DNA of 64,000 bases, from assembly GCA_963769255.1 (NCBI GenBank), contig CAVYKV010000001.1:2790001-2854000 (forward strand), written 5' to 3'. The notes under the pieces are model-generated. The model ran no database searches. It worked only from the letters and a program-made list of their open reading frames with translations, and was not told the DNA's origin. Below are positions 28,316-37,168 of the stretch, piece by piece (positions within the stretch are counted from its first letter, which is position 1; every line of letters begins with the position of its first letter). This stretch comes from JAKACA01 sp963769255. Its GTDB lineage: Bacteria > Actinomycetota > Acidimicrobiia > Acidimicrobiales > Bog-793. The position numbers and the translations under genes were made by a program.

Positions 28316-29464
28316 TCAGCGGGCGACGGCCGCCTCCAGACGAGCGGCGAGCCGGCAGAGCATCGCTTCGCTCCCGGCGGCGCCGACCAACTGCAGCCCG
28401 CAGGGCGGGCGGCCGTCGGAGGCCGGCACGGGGACGGAGATGGCCGGCAGGCCGGCGAAGTTGACCGGGGAGACGAGCGAGTTGAAGCCGAGACGGAAGT
28501 CCTCGGGCGTGGGCGGCCTCACGGCCAGTGTCGGGAGGGCGAGGGCCCCGTGGCGGTTGACCGCCTCGGCGAGCGCCGCCGTCCAGACGACACCTGCCGC
28601 CCGGCCGGCGGCAACCTGCTCCGCCGTCACGGCCTGCCCCATCTCGAGGCGGGAACGGACCTGATCGCCGACGCCGGCACCGCCATCGGCCTCGAGGAGG
28701 TGACGGTCGGTCACGTAGGCCTCGTGCACGAGCACCCGTTGCTGGGCGGTGAAGGCGTCCATCCACCCCCCGAGCACGATCGGCTCGGCCGCGAGCTCGG
28801 CGGCTCGGAGGGCCTCGTCGACGGCGGCGTCGATCACCGGGTCGACCTCGACGCCCGGCGTGACGGCCCGGCCGACGACGGAGGGCGCCTCGACGGCAGG
28901 CATCTCCACACCGAGCAGCTGCATCCCGAGGACGACCCGTCCCACGTCCGCCGCCAGCACGCCCACCGTGTCGTAGCTCGGCGCCAAGGGCCAGACCCCC
29001 TCGAGCGAGATGAGGCCATGGGTCGTCTTGAGCCCGACGACGGCGCAACAGGCGGCCGGGATGCGGACGGAGCCGCCCGTGTCGGAGCCGAGGGCGACGT
29101 CCGCCTCGCCGAGGGCGACGGCGACGGCCGAGCCCGAGGAGGACCCTCCCGGCACACGACCGGGGTCGGCCGGGTTGGGCGGCGTCCCGTACCAGGGGTT
29201 GACGCCGCTCGTGCCGAGCGCGAGCTCGTGCAGGTTCACCTTGCCGGCGAGCCGCCCGCCGGCCCGCCGGACATCGGCGATGCAGGGGGCGTCCCGTCCG
29301 GCCGGCATCGCACGCTCGGCGAGGGCGCGGCAGCCGGCCGTCGTCACGGAGCCTTCCACGTCGATGAGGTCCTTCACCGCCACGGTGGGCCCGTCGCCGG
29401 CGGGGAGCTCGAATCGTTCCAGCCAGGTCGTCACCTCGGGAACACTAGATCGCTGACCAGCCAC
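28316..29464 (-). CDS. Amidase signature family hydrolase
   Basis: 382 residues with the full Ser-cisSer-Lys set: lysine in VAVKDLIDVEG, the PGGSSSGSAVAVA glycine/serine stretch and GSDTGGSVRIPA. LQLVGAAGSEAMLCRLAARLE closes the fold. Hydrolyses an amide such as an aryl- or alkyl-amide; GatA is unlikely because the protein is short and has no GatB/C neighbours. GTG at 29464 or 29434; the first would place its 5' end 12 bases from the inverted repeat over the divergent Fur-family start. Confidence 0.82.
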   Translation of the reverse strand: MAGQRSSVPEVTTWLERFELPAGDGPTVAVKDLIDVEGSVTTAGCRALAERAMPAGRDAPCIADVRRAGGRLAGKVNLHELALGTSGVNPWYGTPPNPADPGRVPGGSSSGSAVAVALGEADVALGSDTGGSVRIPAACCAVVGLKTTHGLISLEGVWPLAPSYDTVGVLAADVGRVVLGMQLLGVEMPAVEAPSVVGRAVTPGVEVDPVIDAAVDEALRAAELAAEPIVLGGWMDAFTAQQRVLVHEAYVTDRHLLEADGGAGVGDQVRSRLEMGQAVTAEQVAAGRAAGVVWTAALAEAVNRHGALALPTLAVRPPTPEDFRLGFNSLVSPVNFAGLPAISVPVPASDGRPPCGLQLVGAAGSEAMLCRLAARLEAAVAR

Positions 29465-29475
29465 GTAAGATTTGC

Positions 29476-29498
29476 CGCATCAGTGACCTGTTGATGCG
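29476..29498. promoter_or_regulatory. Inverted repeat overlapping the Fur-family gene start
   Basis: CGCATCA (29476-29482), a 9-base spacer and TGATGCG (29492-29498), perfect 7-base arms in the 29-base divergent gap. The right arm covers the start codon of the Fur-family gene. The position suits autoregulation of the regulator and control of the amidase. It does not match the classic AT-rich Fur box. Confidence 0.45.
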
Positions 29499-29907
29499 CC
29501 TGAGGGAACGCGACTGGCGGCTCACGCCGCAGCGCCGGGTCGTGGCCGAGGTCCTCGCGGGTGAGAACGTCCACCTCACCGCCGAGGCCGTGCACAGCCG
29601 CGCCCAGGCGCGGCTGCCGGAGATCAGCCTCGCCACCGTCTACAACACCCTCAACGAGCTCGTCGGCATGGGCGAGGTCCTCGAGGTGCCGGCCGCCGCC
29701 GGCGCCAAGCGCTACGACCCGAACGCCCACGTCCCCCACCACCACCTCGTGTGCACGGCCTGCGGCGACCTGTGGGACGTCATGCGGCGCTCGTCGGCGC
29801 CGGTCACCTTGGGGGAGGCGGACCGGAGAGGGTTCGAGGTCACCGGTGTCGAGATCGTCTTCCGGGGCGTCTGCGCCAGCTGCCAGGAGGCTCCGGCGGA
29901 GCCCTGA
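29494..29907 (+). CDS. Fur-family metalloregulator (Fur/Zur/PerR type)
   Basis: 137 residues. Winged-helix part: WRLTPQRRVVAEVLAGENVHLTAE and ISLATVYNTLNELVGMGEV. Dimerisation part: HVPHHHLVCTACGDLWDV with a first CxxC, and GVCASCQ with a second CxxC, which form the structural zinc site. The histidine cluster supplies the regulatory metal site. Which metal or peroxide it senses cannot be decided. Start ATG 29494 or TTG 29491. Confidence 0.85.
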   Translation: MRLRERDWRLTPQRRVVAEVLAGENVHLTAEAVHSRAQARLPEISLATVYNTLNELVGMGEVLEVPAAAGAKRYDPNAHVPHHHLVCTACGDLWDVMRRSSAPVTLGEADRRGFEVTGVEIVFRGVCASCQEAPAEP

Positions 29908-29920
29908 GCGCCGGCAGCTC

Positions 29921-30442
29921 TCAGCGGTGGAGCTCCGCCCGCTTCGGCCCGTTCCGCCCCATGGCGGCCTTCATGGCGGCGTAGACGGCGGCCGGCCTCA
30001 CCACGACGAGCTCCACTGGTGGATCCGTCCACGGCAGCGGCACACGCTCGCCGGGCTTGAAGAGGTGCTCGTCGTCGACCCAGACGGTGCCCTTCGACGG
30101 GAGGACGGCGACGCGGGCGCCGCGGGCCACCCAACGGGCCTTCGGTGGCACCTTCCCCGTCAACCTGGATGACCGGGTGATGCGCCGGGTGCCGACGCCG
30201 GGTTTGCGGAGGTGAGTCTCGAGGGGCTTCGGCTTCGCCACGCAGACGAAGACGGCCGCCTCGCCGAGCTCACGACCGACGGCACGGAGATCGTCGTCGC
30301 TGACGTCACCCGAGCCGACCCGTTCGAAACGCCCCGCCGCCGCCACGTACCAGTCGAGGTTGACCCCGAGGCGCTGAGCCCTCGGCCTGCGCTGCCCGTC
30401 GGTCAGCCCGCCAGGCGGTTCGGGCGTCTCGGCGGTGGGCAC
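29921..30442 (-). CDS. Hypothetical protein, 173 residues
   Basis: No family recognised. The central part is basic and valine-rich (THLRKPGVGTRRITRSS, then a short hydrophobic GARVAVLPSKGTVWVDD), with an acidic N-terminal DVSDDDLRAVGRELGEA segment. No membrane segment or signal peptide. It converges on the Fur-family gene with a 13-base gap. Confidence 0.5.
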   Translation of the reverse strand: MPTAETPEPPGGLTDGQRRPRAQRLGVNLDWYVAAAGRFERVGSGDVSDDDLRAVGRELGEAAVFVCVAKPKPLETHLRKPGVGTRRITRSSRLTGKVPPKARWVARGARVAVLPSKGTVWVDDEHLFKPGERVPLPWTDPPVELVVVRPAAVYAAMKAAMGRNGPKRAELHR

Positions 30443-30595
30443 GCCGCAATTCTGCCGGGGACGGCGCGGTTTCGGGGCTACCGAGCGCCCAAAGCGACCG
30501 TACTGGGCCCTCTACGGTCGTCCTCGCATCTCATCAGTAGCCCGAAACCACCACCCACCCCCGCCGCCACCCGGGAGGGTCCCCCACCTCGGCAC

Positions 30596-30634
30596 TCCCG
30601 TCCACTACCTTCCAAGTACGCCGAAGTGACGGGA
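30596..30634 (+). other. Imperfect hairpin just upstream of the DUF3048 gene
   Basis: TCCCGTCCACT (30596-30606) pairs with AGTGACGGGA (30625-30634), leaving one bulged base, directly before a TTG start at 30636. It could be a leader hairpin, or an operator if translation starts at GTG 30720. The rest of the 193-base gap from 30443 shows nothing recognisable. Confidence 0.25.
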
Positions 30635-30635
30635 T

Positions 30636-31895
30636 TTGAGCGATGCATCTGAAATCCACCTATCCGACGCGACGGGCCCACCGCTCGGGGGCAAGTCCGA
30701 GACGGAAGGCGGGGCTGCGGTGAGCCCGTCGTCGGCACACTCGCGCCGGGGACCGTTCGGGCGCCTCGCGGCCAAGGTGAAGCAGTCCTGGACCGGCGCC
30801 AAGACGGGTAGCAAGACCCTCGTCATCGTGGCGATCGTGCTCGTCCTCGGCCTCGTGGGCGTCGGCGTCGGCCTCGCCACCACCTCCAAGCCGAAGCACT
30901 CCGCCGGCGGCACGACGACGACCACCACGACGACGACGCTCACCGTCCCCGTCACGACTCGTGTGAAGGGGCACGTCGACACTCACCTCTGCCCCCTGCG
31001 GGGGACACGTGCGCCGGGCGGCAAGGTGCAACAGCGCCCAGCCGTCGGCGTGAAGATCGGCAACGACCCCGCCTCCCGTCCCCAGAGCGGGCTGCCCGAC
31101 GCCGACATCGTCTACGAGGAGATGGCCGAGGGCGGCATCACCCGCTACCTCGCCATCTTCCAGTGCTACGAGCCGGCGGCCATCGGCCCCACGCGATCGG
31201 TGCGCTGGGACGACTGGCACATCCTCGCCTCCTACGGCCACCCGATCCTTGCCTTCTCAGGGGGCATCACCCCCTGGACGGAGGAAGTGGCGAGCCTGCC
31301 CTGGCTCTTCGACGCCAGCGGATCCGCCTACCCGACGGCAAACGCCTATTACCGGACATCGAACCGTGTACCCCCGTGGAACTACTACACATCGGCCAAA
31401 GGGCTCTGGGGCCTCGACCCGAAGAATCACGAGACGCCGCCGGCCCAGTTCGTGTACTCGGCCCGGCCGGCGGCCGGTACGAAGAGAACGCGGGGAGCCT
31501 CCGTCGCCGACTTCGCCTCCGCCGCCACCGTGCAGTGGGAGTGGAGCGCCCACCTCGGGGCCTGGCTGCGCTTCGTCGGGGGGGAACCCGACGTGGACGT
31601 GAGCGGGGCCCAGCTACGCGCCACCGACGTCGTCATCGACCTCGTGCAGACGCAGCCCGGTCCCTACAACGAGTCCGGCCCCAACTCGCCGGATGTCGAG
31701 AGCCTCACGCAGGGGACCGGCCCGGCATGGATCCTCCGCAACGGCATGGTGGAAGAGGGCACCTGGAGCTGCCCGCAGTACGGGGACATCACGCGCTACC
31801 ACTTCCGGGATGGGAAGACGATGACGCTCGCCCCCGGCAACACCTGGGTCGAGCTCGTGCCCGACAAGAGCTACGCCGTGTCCATCCAGCACTGA
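30636..31895 (+). CDS. Membrane-anchored DUF3048 domain protein
   Basis: About 419 residues. A cytoplasmic basic stretch, one membrane helix at about residues 61-83 (LVIVAIVLVLGLVGVGVGL), a run of nine threonines as linker, then a DUF3048 extracellular domain with RPAVGVKIGNDPASRPQSGL, DIVYEEMAEGGITRYLAIFQ, GPTRSVRWDD and a C-terminal half with GTWSCPQYGDITRYHF. The family is common in actinobacteria and firmicutes with unknown role at the cell envelope. Start is TTG 30636 or GTG 30720; both keep the helix. Confidence 0.82.
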   Translation: MSDASEIHLSDATGPPLGGKSETEGGAAVSPSSAHSRRGPFGRLAAKVKQSWTGAKTGSKTLVIVAIVLVLGLVGVGVGLATTSKPKHSAGGTTTTTTTTTLTVPVTTRVKGHVDTHLCPLRGTRAPGGKVQQRPAVGVKIGNDPASRPQSGLPDADIVYEEMAEGGITRYLAIFQCYEPAAIGPTRSVRWDDWHILASYGHPILAFSGGITPWTEEVASLPWLFDASGSAYPTANAYYRTSNRVPPWNYYTSAKGLWGLDPKNHETPPAQFVYSARPAAGTKRTRGASVADFASAATVQWEWSAHLGAWLRFVGGEPDVDVSGAQLRATDVVIDLVQTQPGPYNESGPNSPDVESLTQGTGPAWILRNGMVEEGTWSCPQYGDITRYHFRDGKTMTLAPGNTWVELVPDKSYAVSIQH

Positions 31896-31934
31896 TCGGA
31901 CCGCACGCCGCAGGCGGTCACCGCCATGGCAGAC

Positions 31935-31951
31935 TCGATCCGTCGGATCGA
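31935..31951. promoter_or_regulatory. Perfect inverted repeat upstream of the saccharopine-dehydrogenase-like gene
   Basis: TCGATCC (31935-31941), spacer GTC, GGATCGA (31945-31951), 20 bases before the ATG. Compact spacing and 7-base arms fit an operator or roadblock site. Confidence 0.35.
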
Positions 31952-31971
31952 TACGGGGACGGTGTGCGGTT

Positions 31972-33198
31972 ATGAAGGTCCTGCTCGTTGGCGCAGGTGG
32001 AGTCGGCGAAGCAGCCGCAGTCATGTTCGGCTCGCGGGGATTCCTCGAGAAGCTCGTCGTGGGCGACATCTCGGAGGCCCGGGCCGCCAAGGTCGCCGCC
32101 CGTTGCGAGGCCGGCGGCAAGGGCACGGCCGCCGGCGGTGTTCGCCTCGACGCCGGGGATGCCGACGCCGTCGCCGCCCTCGCCACGGCCGAGGATGTGG
32201 ACGTCATCTTCAATGCGTGCGACCCGCGTTTCGTGCCGACCATCTTCCAGGCGGCCATCGACGCCCGCACCGACTACCTCGACATGGCGATGTCGCTCTC
32301 CCTCCCCCACCCCGACGTGCCCTACGAGCAGGTGGGCACCATCCTCGGCGAGCAGCAGTTCGCTGCGCACGACCTCTTCGCCGAGCGGGGCCGCCTCGCC
32401 CTCGTGGGATGCGGCGTCGAGCCGGGCCTCTCGGATGCCTTTGCCCGCTACGCCTCCGACCACCTCTTCGAGACCATGGACGACGTCGGCGTGCGTGACG
32501 GTGCCGATCTCGTCGTCGAGGGCTACGACTTCGCCCCGACGTTCAACATCTGGACCACCATCGAGGAGTGCCTCAATCCCCCCGTCATCTTCGAGCGCGA
32601 CCGGGGCTGGTTCACGACGGTGCCGTTCTCTGAGCCGGAGGTTTTCGACTTCCCGGAGGGCATCGGCGAGATCACCTGCGTGAACGTCGAGCACGAGGAG
32701 GTCCTCCTCATCCCCCGGTTCCTCGAGGCCGGCCGCGTGACGTTCAAATACGGGCTCGGTGAGGAGTTCATCGGTGTGCTGCAGACGCTCCACAAGCTCG
32801 GGCTCGACTCCACGCGACCGGTCGACGTGAGGGGCCAGAGCGTCTCGCCCCGCGACGTCGTGGCCGCCTGCCTACCCGACCCCGCCACCCTCGGCGACGT
32901 CATGACCGGGCGGACCTGCGCCGGCACGCACATCCGGGGCACCGGCAAGGACGGCAACTTCCGCCAGGTGTACCTGTACCACGTGTCCGACAACGCCGAG
33001 ACGATGGGCCGCCACGGCTGCCAGGCCGTCGTCTGGCAGACCGCCATCGCCCCCGTGGCGGCACTCGAACTGCGCTCGAAGGGGCTCTGGCAGGGTGCCG
33101 GCGTCCTCGGCTGCGAGGCCTTCGACGCCGTGCCCCTCCTCGACATGTTCATGGAGTACGGCGAGCCCTGGCACCTGCGCGACGAGACGCCGGACTGA
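31972..33198 (+). CDS. Saccharopine dehydrogenase family NAD(P)-binding oxidoreductase
   Basis: 408 residues. N-terminal Rossmann motif VLLVGAGGVGEAAAVMF, then DAGDADAVAAL and VIFNACDPRFVPTIFQAAID as in LYS9-type and carboxynorspermidine-dehydrogenase-type enzymes. These form or cleave secondary amines between an amino acid or polyamine and a keto acid or aldehyde. The amine-catabolism genes downstream (aldehyde dehydrogenase, amine oxidase, aminotransferases) make a polyamine or lysine-type substrate reasonable, but this is inference. Confidence 0.8.
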   Translation: MKVLLVGAGGVGEAAAVMFGSRGFLEKLVVGDISEARAAKVAARCEAGGKGTAAGGVRLDAGDADAVAALATAEDVDVIFNACDPRFVPTIFQAAIDARTDYLDMAMSLSLPHPDVPYEQVGTILGEQQFAAHDLFAERGRLALVGCGVEPGLSDAFARYASDHLFETMDDVGVRDGADLVVEGYDFAPTFNIWTTIEECLNPPVIFERDRGWFTTVPFSEPEVFDFPEGIGEITCVNVEHEEVLLIPRFLEAGRVTFKYGLGEEFIGVLQTLHKLGLDSTRPVDVRGQSVSPRDVVAACLPDPATLGDVMTGRTCAGTHIRGTGKDGNFRQVYLYHVSDNAETMGRHGCQAVVWQTAIAPVAALELRSKGLWQGAGVLGCEAFDAVPLLDMFMEYGEPWHLRDETPD

Positions 33199-33210
33199 GC
33201 GCCCGCCCGC

Positions 33211-34845
33211 TCAGGAGCCGGAGGGCGTCACCTGCTGCCAGTTCGCACTCGACGGCATGATGCGCCCGGCGGGGCCCTGCCCGAACAGCCAGAAGAGGTT
33301 CCCGGTGATCTTCTGCACGACGGGGGACGAGCAGACCGGGTGACGCCGGCCGCAGGGGCTCATCGAGTAGATCCAGTTGTTGTCCCCGGTGTCGAGGATG
33401 CCGGCCTTGCTGCCGGACATCGTGTAGTACGTCATGTCTGAGTAGGTGTCACTACCCCAGGTGCCTTCGTCCGTCTGGGTTTCGGCTGCCGAGATGGGCG
33501 AGTGCCCGAGCACCTCGACGTTGGAGGGCATGGGCCAGCTGGGCGTCACGTGGTCGAAGTCGGCCTGGATGACGCCCGGCAGCGTCGACCCGTCGTGCAG
33601 GCCCGTGCCCTTGAAGATCCAGGCGCCGGCGTCGTGCACCACGAAGGGAGCAGAGGCGTCGCCCGGCTCGATGAAACCTGCGTACATCTCCCCCACGAAC
33701 CCGCTCTCCGGCCAGTCGGTGGGTGGCGAGTACCAGGCGTTTCCCGTCACCTGGAGGGGGTTGCCGTGGCCGTTGAGGGGGTCCTCGCTCGAGTCGCGGT
33801 AGTCGACGATCTCCCGGTCCGGCCCGAGCGACGAGCCCTGCAGCCGGACGTGCCGGAGCATGGCGCTGGCGCCGAAGAAGACGATGTTCAGGCCGTGGTT
33901 GGCGGCGTTGATGGCGGCGTTGCGCTCCGGGAGCGCCCAACACTCGTCATGGCCGAGTGAGAGGAGGACCCGGTGCTGCAGGAGGAAGGAGGGGTGCTGG
34001 GCCAGAGTGAGGTCGTCGGCGTAGGTGACGTCGAGGCCGCGTTGCTCGGCCCAGGCGACGAGGGGGAACTCGTTGGCGAGGAAGTCGGACGCCCCATTGC
34101 CGAACATGGGGCGGTCGAGGGAGACGATGCGTGCCCGGTTGCAGACCGGGTAGGTCGGGGCGCAGTTGCCGAGGCCCTGGTAGAAGTCGTAACCACCGTA
34201 GGTGTTCCAGGCCTCTTCCGTGAAGAGGTCGTTCTTCACGACGTAGGCGGCATGGCTCGTGGGATCCCACACGACGAGGAGGATGTAGTACTGCTCGTTG
34301 CCGCTGCCGACGAGCTTCAGGAGGTAGTCGCCCGGCACGAAGGCGGACGACACCGTGAAGCTGAGCGACGGCTTCCAGTTGGCGCACGAGACCATGTTGA
34401 CGCCCTGGGTGACGGGACAGGTGGGCTGGCCGTGGCCCGCCTGCGTGGGTGAGGTCCAGACGAGATGGGCGCCCGTGCCGCCGTAGTAGCCCATCCGGTA
34501 GGCGAAGACCTTGAAGCTCGGGGCGGTCGAGTCGACGTAAAGCGTCACCGAATTGCCGACGGCGGCGTACTCGCGGTTGGCGAAGCCGTCGATGGAGCCG
34601 GACGCCGGCTGTCCCGAGATCCTCCAGCTCGAGGTGCCGGACAGCTTGTTCTCGGCGATGACCCAGGACGCCTCCACGCCGTCGGGCCCGAGGAAGGTGT
34701 GGGTATCGGAGGGGTTCGGCGCCGCCGGGATCGTCGTGCGAGTGGTCGCCGTCGAGGTCGACGTCGTGCCGCCACCGTGCGGTTTGCCGCCTCCGCCGCC
34801 TCCGAGCGTCACGGCGAGGAGGACGCCGACGAGGACGAGCACCAC
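33211..34845 (-). CDS. Membrane-anchored N,N-dimethylformamidase large-subunit-like protein
   Basis: About 544 residues. An N-terminal hydrophobic anchor (LVLVGVLLAVTLG) is followed by a glycine and serine/threonine linker and a large extracellular domain with KVFAYRMGYYGGTGAHLVW, FVPGDYLLKLVG, FLLQHRVLLSLGHDECW and WIFKGTGLHDGSTLPGVI, as in the C-terminal domain of dimethylformamidase beta-like proteins. Hydrolytic activity on an amide or a glycan-like role are both possible. The N terminus is uncertain: an ATG near 34971 in another frame begins a basic stretch that would fit a cytoplasmic tail if one base were missing. Confidence 0.7.
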   Translation of the reverse strand: MVLVLVGVLLAVTLGGGGGGKPHGGGTTSTSTATTRTTIPAAPNPSDTHTFLGPDGVEASWVIAENKLSGTSSWRISGQPASGSIDGFANREYAAVGNSVTLYVDSTAPSFKVFAYRMGYYGGTGAHLVWTSPTQAGHGQPTCPVTQGVNMVSCANWKPSLSFTVSSAFVPGDYLLKLVGSGNEQYYILLVVWDPTSHAAYVVKNDLFTEEAWNTYGGYDFYQGLGNCAPTYPVCNRARIVSLDRPMFGNGASDFLANEFPLVAWAEQRGLDVTYADDLTLAQHPSFLLQHRVLLSLGHDECWALPERNAAINAANHGLNIVFFGASAMLRHVRLQGSSLGPDREIVDYRDSSEDPLNGHGNPLQVTGNAWYSPPTDWPESGFVGEMYAGFIEPGDASAPFVVHDAGAWIFKGTGLHDGSTLPGVIQADFDHVTPSWPMPSNVEVLGHSPISAAETQTDEGTWGSDTYSDMTYYTMSGSKAGILDTGDNNWIYSMSPCGRRHPVCSSPVVQKITGNLFWLFGQGPAGRIMPSSANWQQVTPSGS

Positions 34846-35057
34846 GAGGACGCTGATCGTCGCCGTGAGGCGCGCCCGCCGGGATCGTCGAGTCGGCCCG
34901 CCTCCCGAACCGCGCGCCCGGCCGCGAGGAACGGAGGTGCTGGGGGCCGCCGTTGTCGGCCGGCCCGCTCATTGCCTTCGTCCGGGCGCGGAAGTCGCGC
35001 AGCCGTTCCTGAGCACGGCCGGATCATACAAACGAGCCGGCCCGAGCTGGCCTCGGC

Positions 35058-36507
35058 TCAGCCGAGGGCGGTCATGACGTGCTTGATGCGCGTGTAGTCC
35101 TCGAACCCGTACATGGACAGGTCCTTGCCGTAGCCGGAGTGCTTGAAGCCGCCGTGCGGCATCTCGGCGATGAGGGGGATGTGGGTGTTGATCCAGACGC
35201 ACCCGAAGTCGAGGCTCTTGGCCATGCGCATCGCCCGCCCGTGGTCCCTCGTCCAGACGCTCGAGGCGAGCCCGTAATCGACACCGTTCGCCCAGGCGAG
35301 CGCCTCCTCCTCGTCGGAGAAGCACTGCACGGTGATGACCGGCCCGAACACCTCGTTCTGGATCATCTCGTCGTCCTGGAGCAGGCCGGACGACGACCGT
35401 CGGCGGGAAGAAGTAACCGGCGCCGCCGACGGGCGAACCGCCGAGCTGCACCTCGGCGTGACTCGGGACGCGCTCGAGGAACCCACTCACCCGCGCCAGT
35501 TGGTTGGCATTGTTGAGGGGGCCGTAGAGGGCGTCCTCGTTGTCCGGGGCGCCCGTGACGGTGCCTTCGGCCTGGGTGACGAGGGCGGAGAGGAAGTCGT
35601 CGTGGACCTTCGGCCCGGCGAGCACCCGTGTGGCCGCCGTGCAGTCCTGCCCGGCGTTGAAGTACCCGGCGACGGCGATGGCCTCGGCAGCGGCCTCGGC
35701 ATCGGCGTCGTCGAAGATGATGACGGGCGCCTTGCCGCCGAGCTCGAGGTGGACGCGCTTCAGGTCGTGGGCGGCCGCCTCGGCCACTTCCATACCGGCG
35801 CGTACCGAGCCCGTGATGGAGACCATCTGCGGCGTCTTGTGCGAGACGAGAGCCCGACCGGTGTCGCGGTCCCCGCAGATGACGTTGAAGACGCCCGGCG
35901 GCAGGTGCTCGGCCATGATCTCGGCCATGAGCAGAGTCGAGGCGGGCGTCGTGTCGGACGGCTTGAGAACGGTCGTGTTGCCGGCGGCGATGGCGGGCGC
36001 CCACTTCCAGACCGCCATCATCATCGGGTAGTTCCACGGTGTCACCTGGCCGCAGACCCCGACCGGCTCACGCCGGATCATCGAGGTGTGCCCCGTCATG
36101 TACTCCCCGGCGGAGCGGCCCTCGAGCACACGGGCGGCGCCCGCGAAGAAACGGATCTGGTCCACCATGGGCGGGATCTCCTCCGACATGGTGAGGCCGA
36201 GGGGCTTGCCGGTGTTCTCGCTCTCGACGGCGACGAGCTCCTCGGCACGAGCCTCGATGGAGTCGGCGATCTTGAGGAGCGCCCGGCTGCGCTCGGAGGG
36301 CGTCGACTCCTTCCAGGAGGCGAAGGCGGCCGCTGCCGCAGCGAAGGCGCTGTCGACGTCCTCCTGCCCGGAGACGGGCGCCTCGGCGAAGGCATCGCCG
36401 GTACTCGGGTTGATGAGGTCACTCGTGCGACCCGATTTGGCGTCGACGTAACTGCCGTCGACGAAGTTCTGCAGCTTGCGGAGTTTCGTGTCGGTCGCGT
36501 TGGCCAT
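35058..36507 (-). CDS. Aldehyde dehydrogenase (gamma-aminobutyraldehyde/betaine-aldehyde type), frameshifted near 35388
   Basis: 482 residues when repaired. The main frame runs from MANATDTKLRKLQNFVDG through PWNYPMMMAVWKWAPAIAAG, the glutamate segment LELGGKAP and the nucleophile FNAGQDCTAATR to FFPPTVV. One surplus base at 35385-35390 shifts the tail (GLLQDDEMIQNEVFGPV onward). GQDCTAATR is typical of gamma-aminobutyraldehyde dehydrogenases. With the GABA-type aminotransferase and PuuB-like oxidase nearby, oxidation of 4-aminobutanal to GABA is likely. Betaine aldehyde is the alternative and would feed the demethylation system. Confidence 0.85.
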
Positions 36508-36744
36508 TCGAGGATCCTGGCAGACGGCCGGTCGGCGGACAAGCGGTATTTCACGCCGATGTCGAGGATCGGCGACGGATTCCGTCGCGTCCACAGGCAG
36601 GACGCACGAATCCGCAGCGTCGCCCGGAGCGGGGGACGAGTTCGGATGGATCTCGGAGGAAGCCCCCACGGCACGCGCAGCCGCCGTGCGTAGACCTGAC
36701 TCACCGGCTCTCCCCCTGAGCCGGAAGGAAGGAAAGAGAGAACC

Positions 36745-37089
36745 ATGATGCGAAAACGAGTGATCGGAGCGACCGTCGCAGGACTCGCCTTCATCGGAGG
36801 GAGCGCCGGAGTCGGCGTCGCCGTCGCCAGCGCCCAATCGACACCCAATCGCAGCACGCACTCGGTGAAGACGGTGGCCGCCACGATGTCGAAGCCCGCC
36901 GTCGACGCAGCCCGGCCCGCCGCCATGGCGGCGCCGGCGGTGGCCGTCACGAGCTCGGGGTCGAAGGCGACCACGAAGCCTCCGTCGTCCTCGACGCACA
37001 GCTGCCCGAACATGGGCTCCGGATCCCACTCGGGATCCACGTCCAAGGGTTCCTCGGGCAGTTCCGCGACAGCCGCAGCGCTGTCCTGA
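36745..37089 (+). CDS. Small secreted serine/threonine-rich protein
   Basis: 114 residues after an excellent ribosome-binding site (AGGAAGGAAAGAGAG). A signal peptide MRKRVIGATVAGLAFIGG..AVASAQS is followed by an alanine/valine region and a serine/threonine/glycine tail with one cysteine. No family recognised; probably an extracytoplasmic low-complexity protein. The 237-base gap before it (36508-36744) shows nothing else clear. Confidence 0.65.
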   Translation: MMRKRVIGATVAGLAFIGGSAGVGVAVASAQSTPNRSTHSVKTVAATMSKPAVDAARPAAMAAPAVAVTSSGSKATTKPPSSSTHSCPNMGSGSHSGSTSKGSSGSSATAAALS

Positions 37090-37109
37090 CCGGAGCCACA
37101 ACCGAAGCC

Positions 37110-37144
37110 GGCCGGCCACCCGCCCACCCCTCGGGTGGCCGGCC
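37110..37144 (+). terminator. Strong GC hairpin, probable terminator
   Basis: Perfect 13-base arms 37110-37122 (GGCCGGCCACCCG) and 37132-37144 with a 9-base loop, 20 bases after the secreted-protein stop. No U tract, as is common in GC-rich actinobacteria. It separates that gene from the amine oxidase gene at 37169. Confidence 0.6.
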
Positions 37145-37168
37145 ACCGGCCGCCAGTAACCTGCCGGC

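Noticed and set aside
30900..30950. Short tandem repeat of ACG/ACC
   Set aside because: It encodes the threonine linker of the DUF3048 protein.
34846..34975. Separate small gene upstream of the dimethylformamidase-like protein
   Set aside because: The frame is short, basic and overlaps; better explained as the missing N terminus after a base error.
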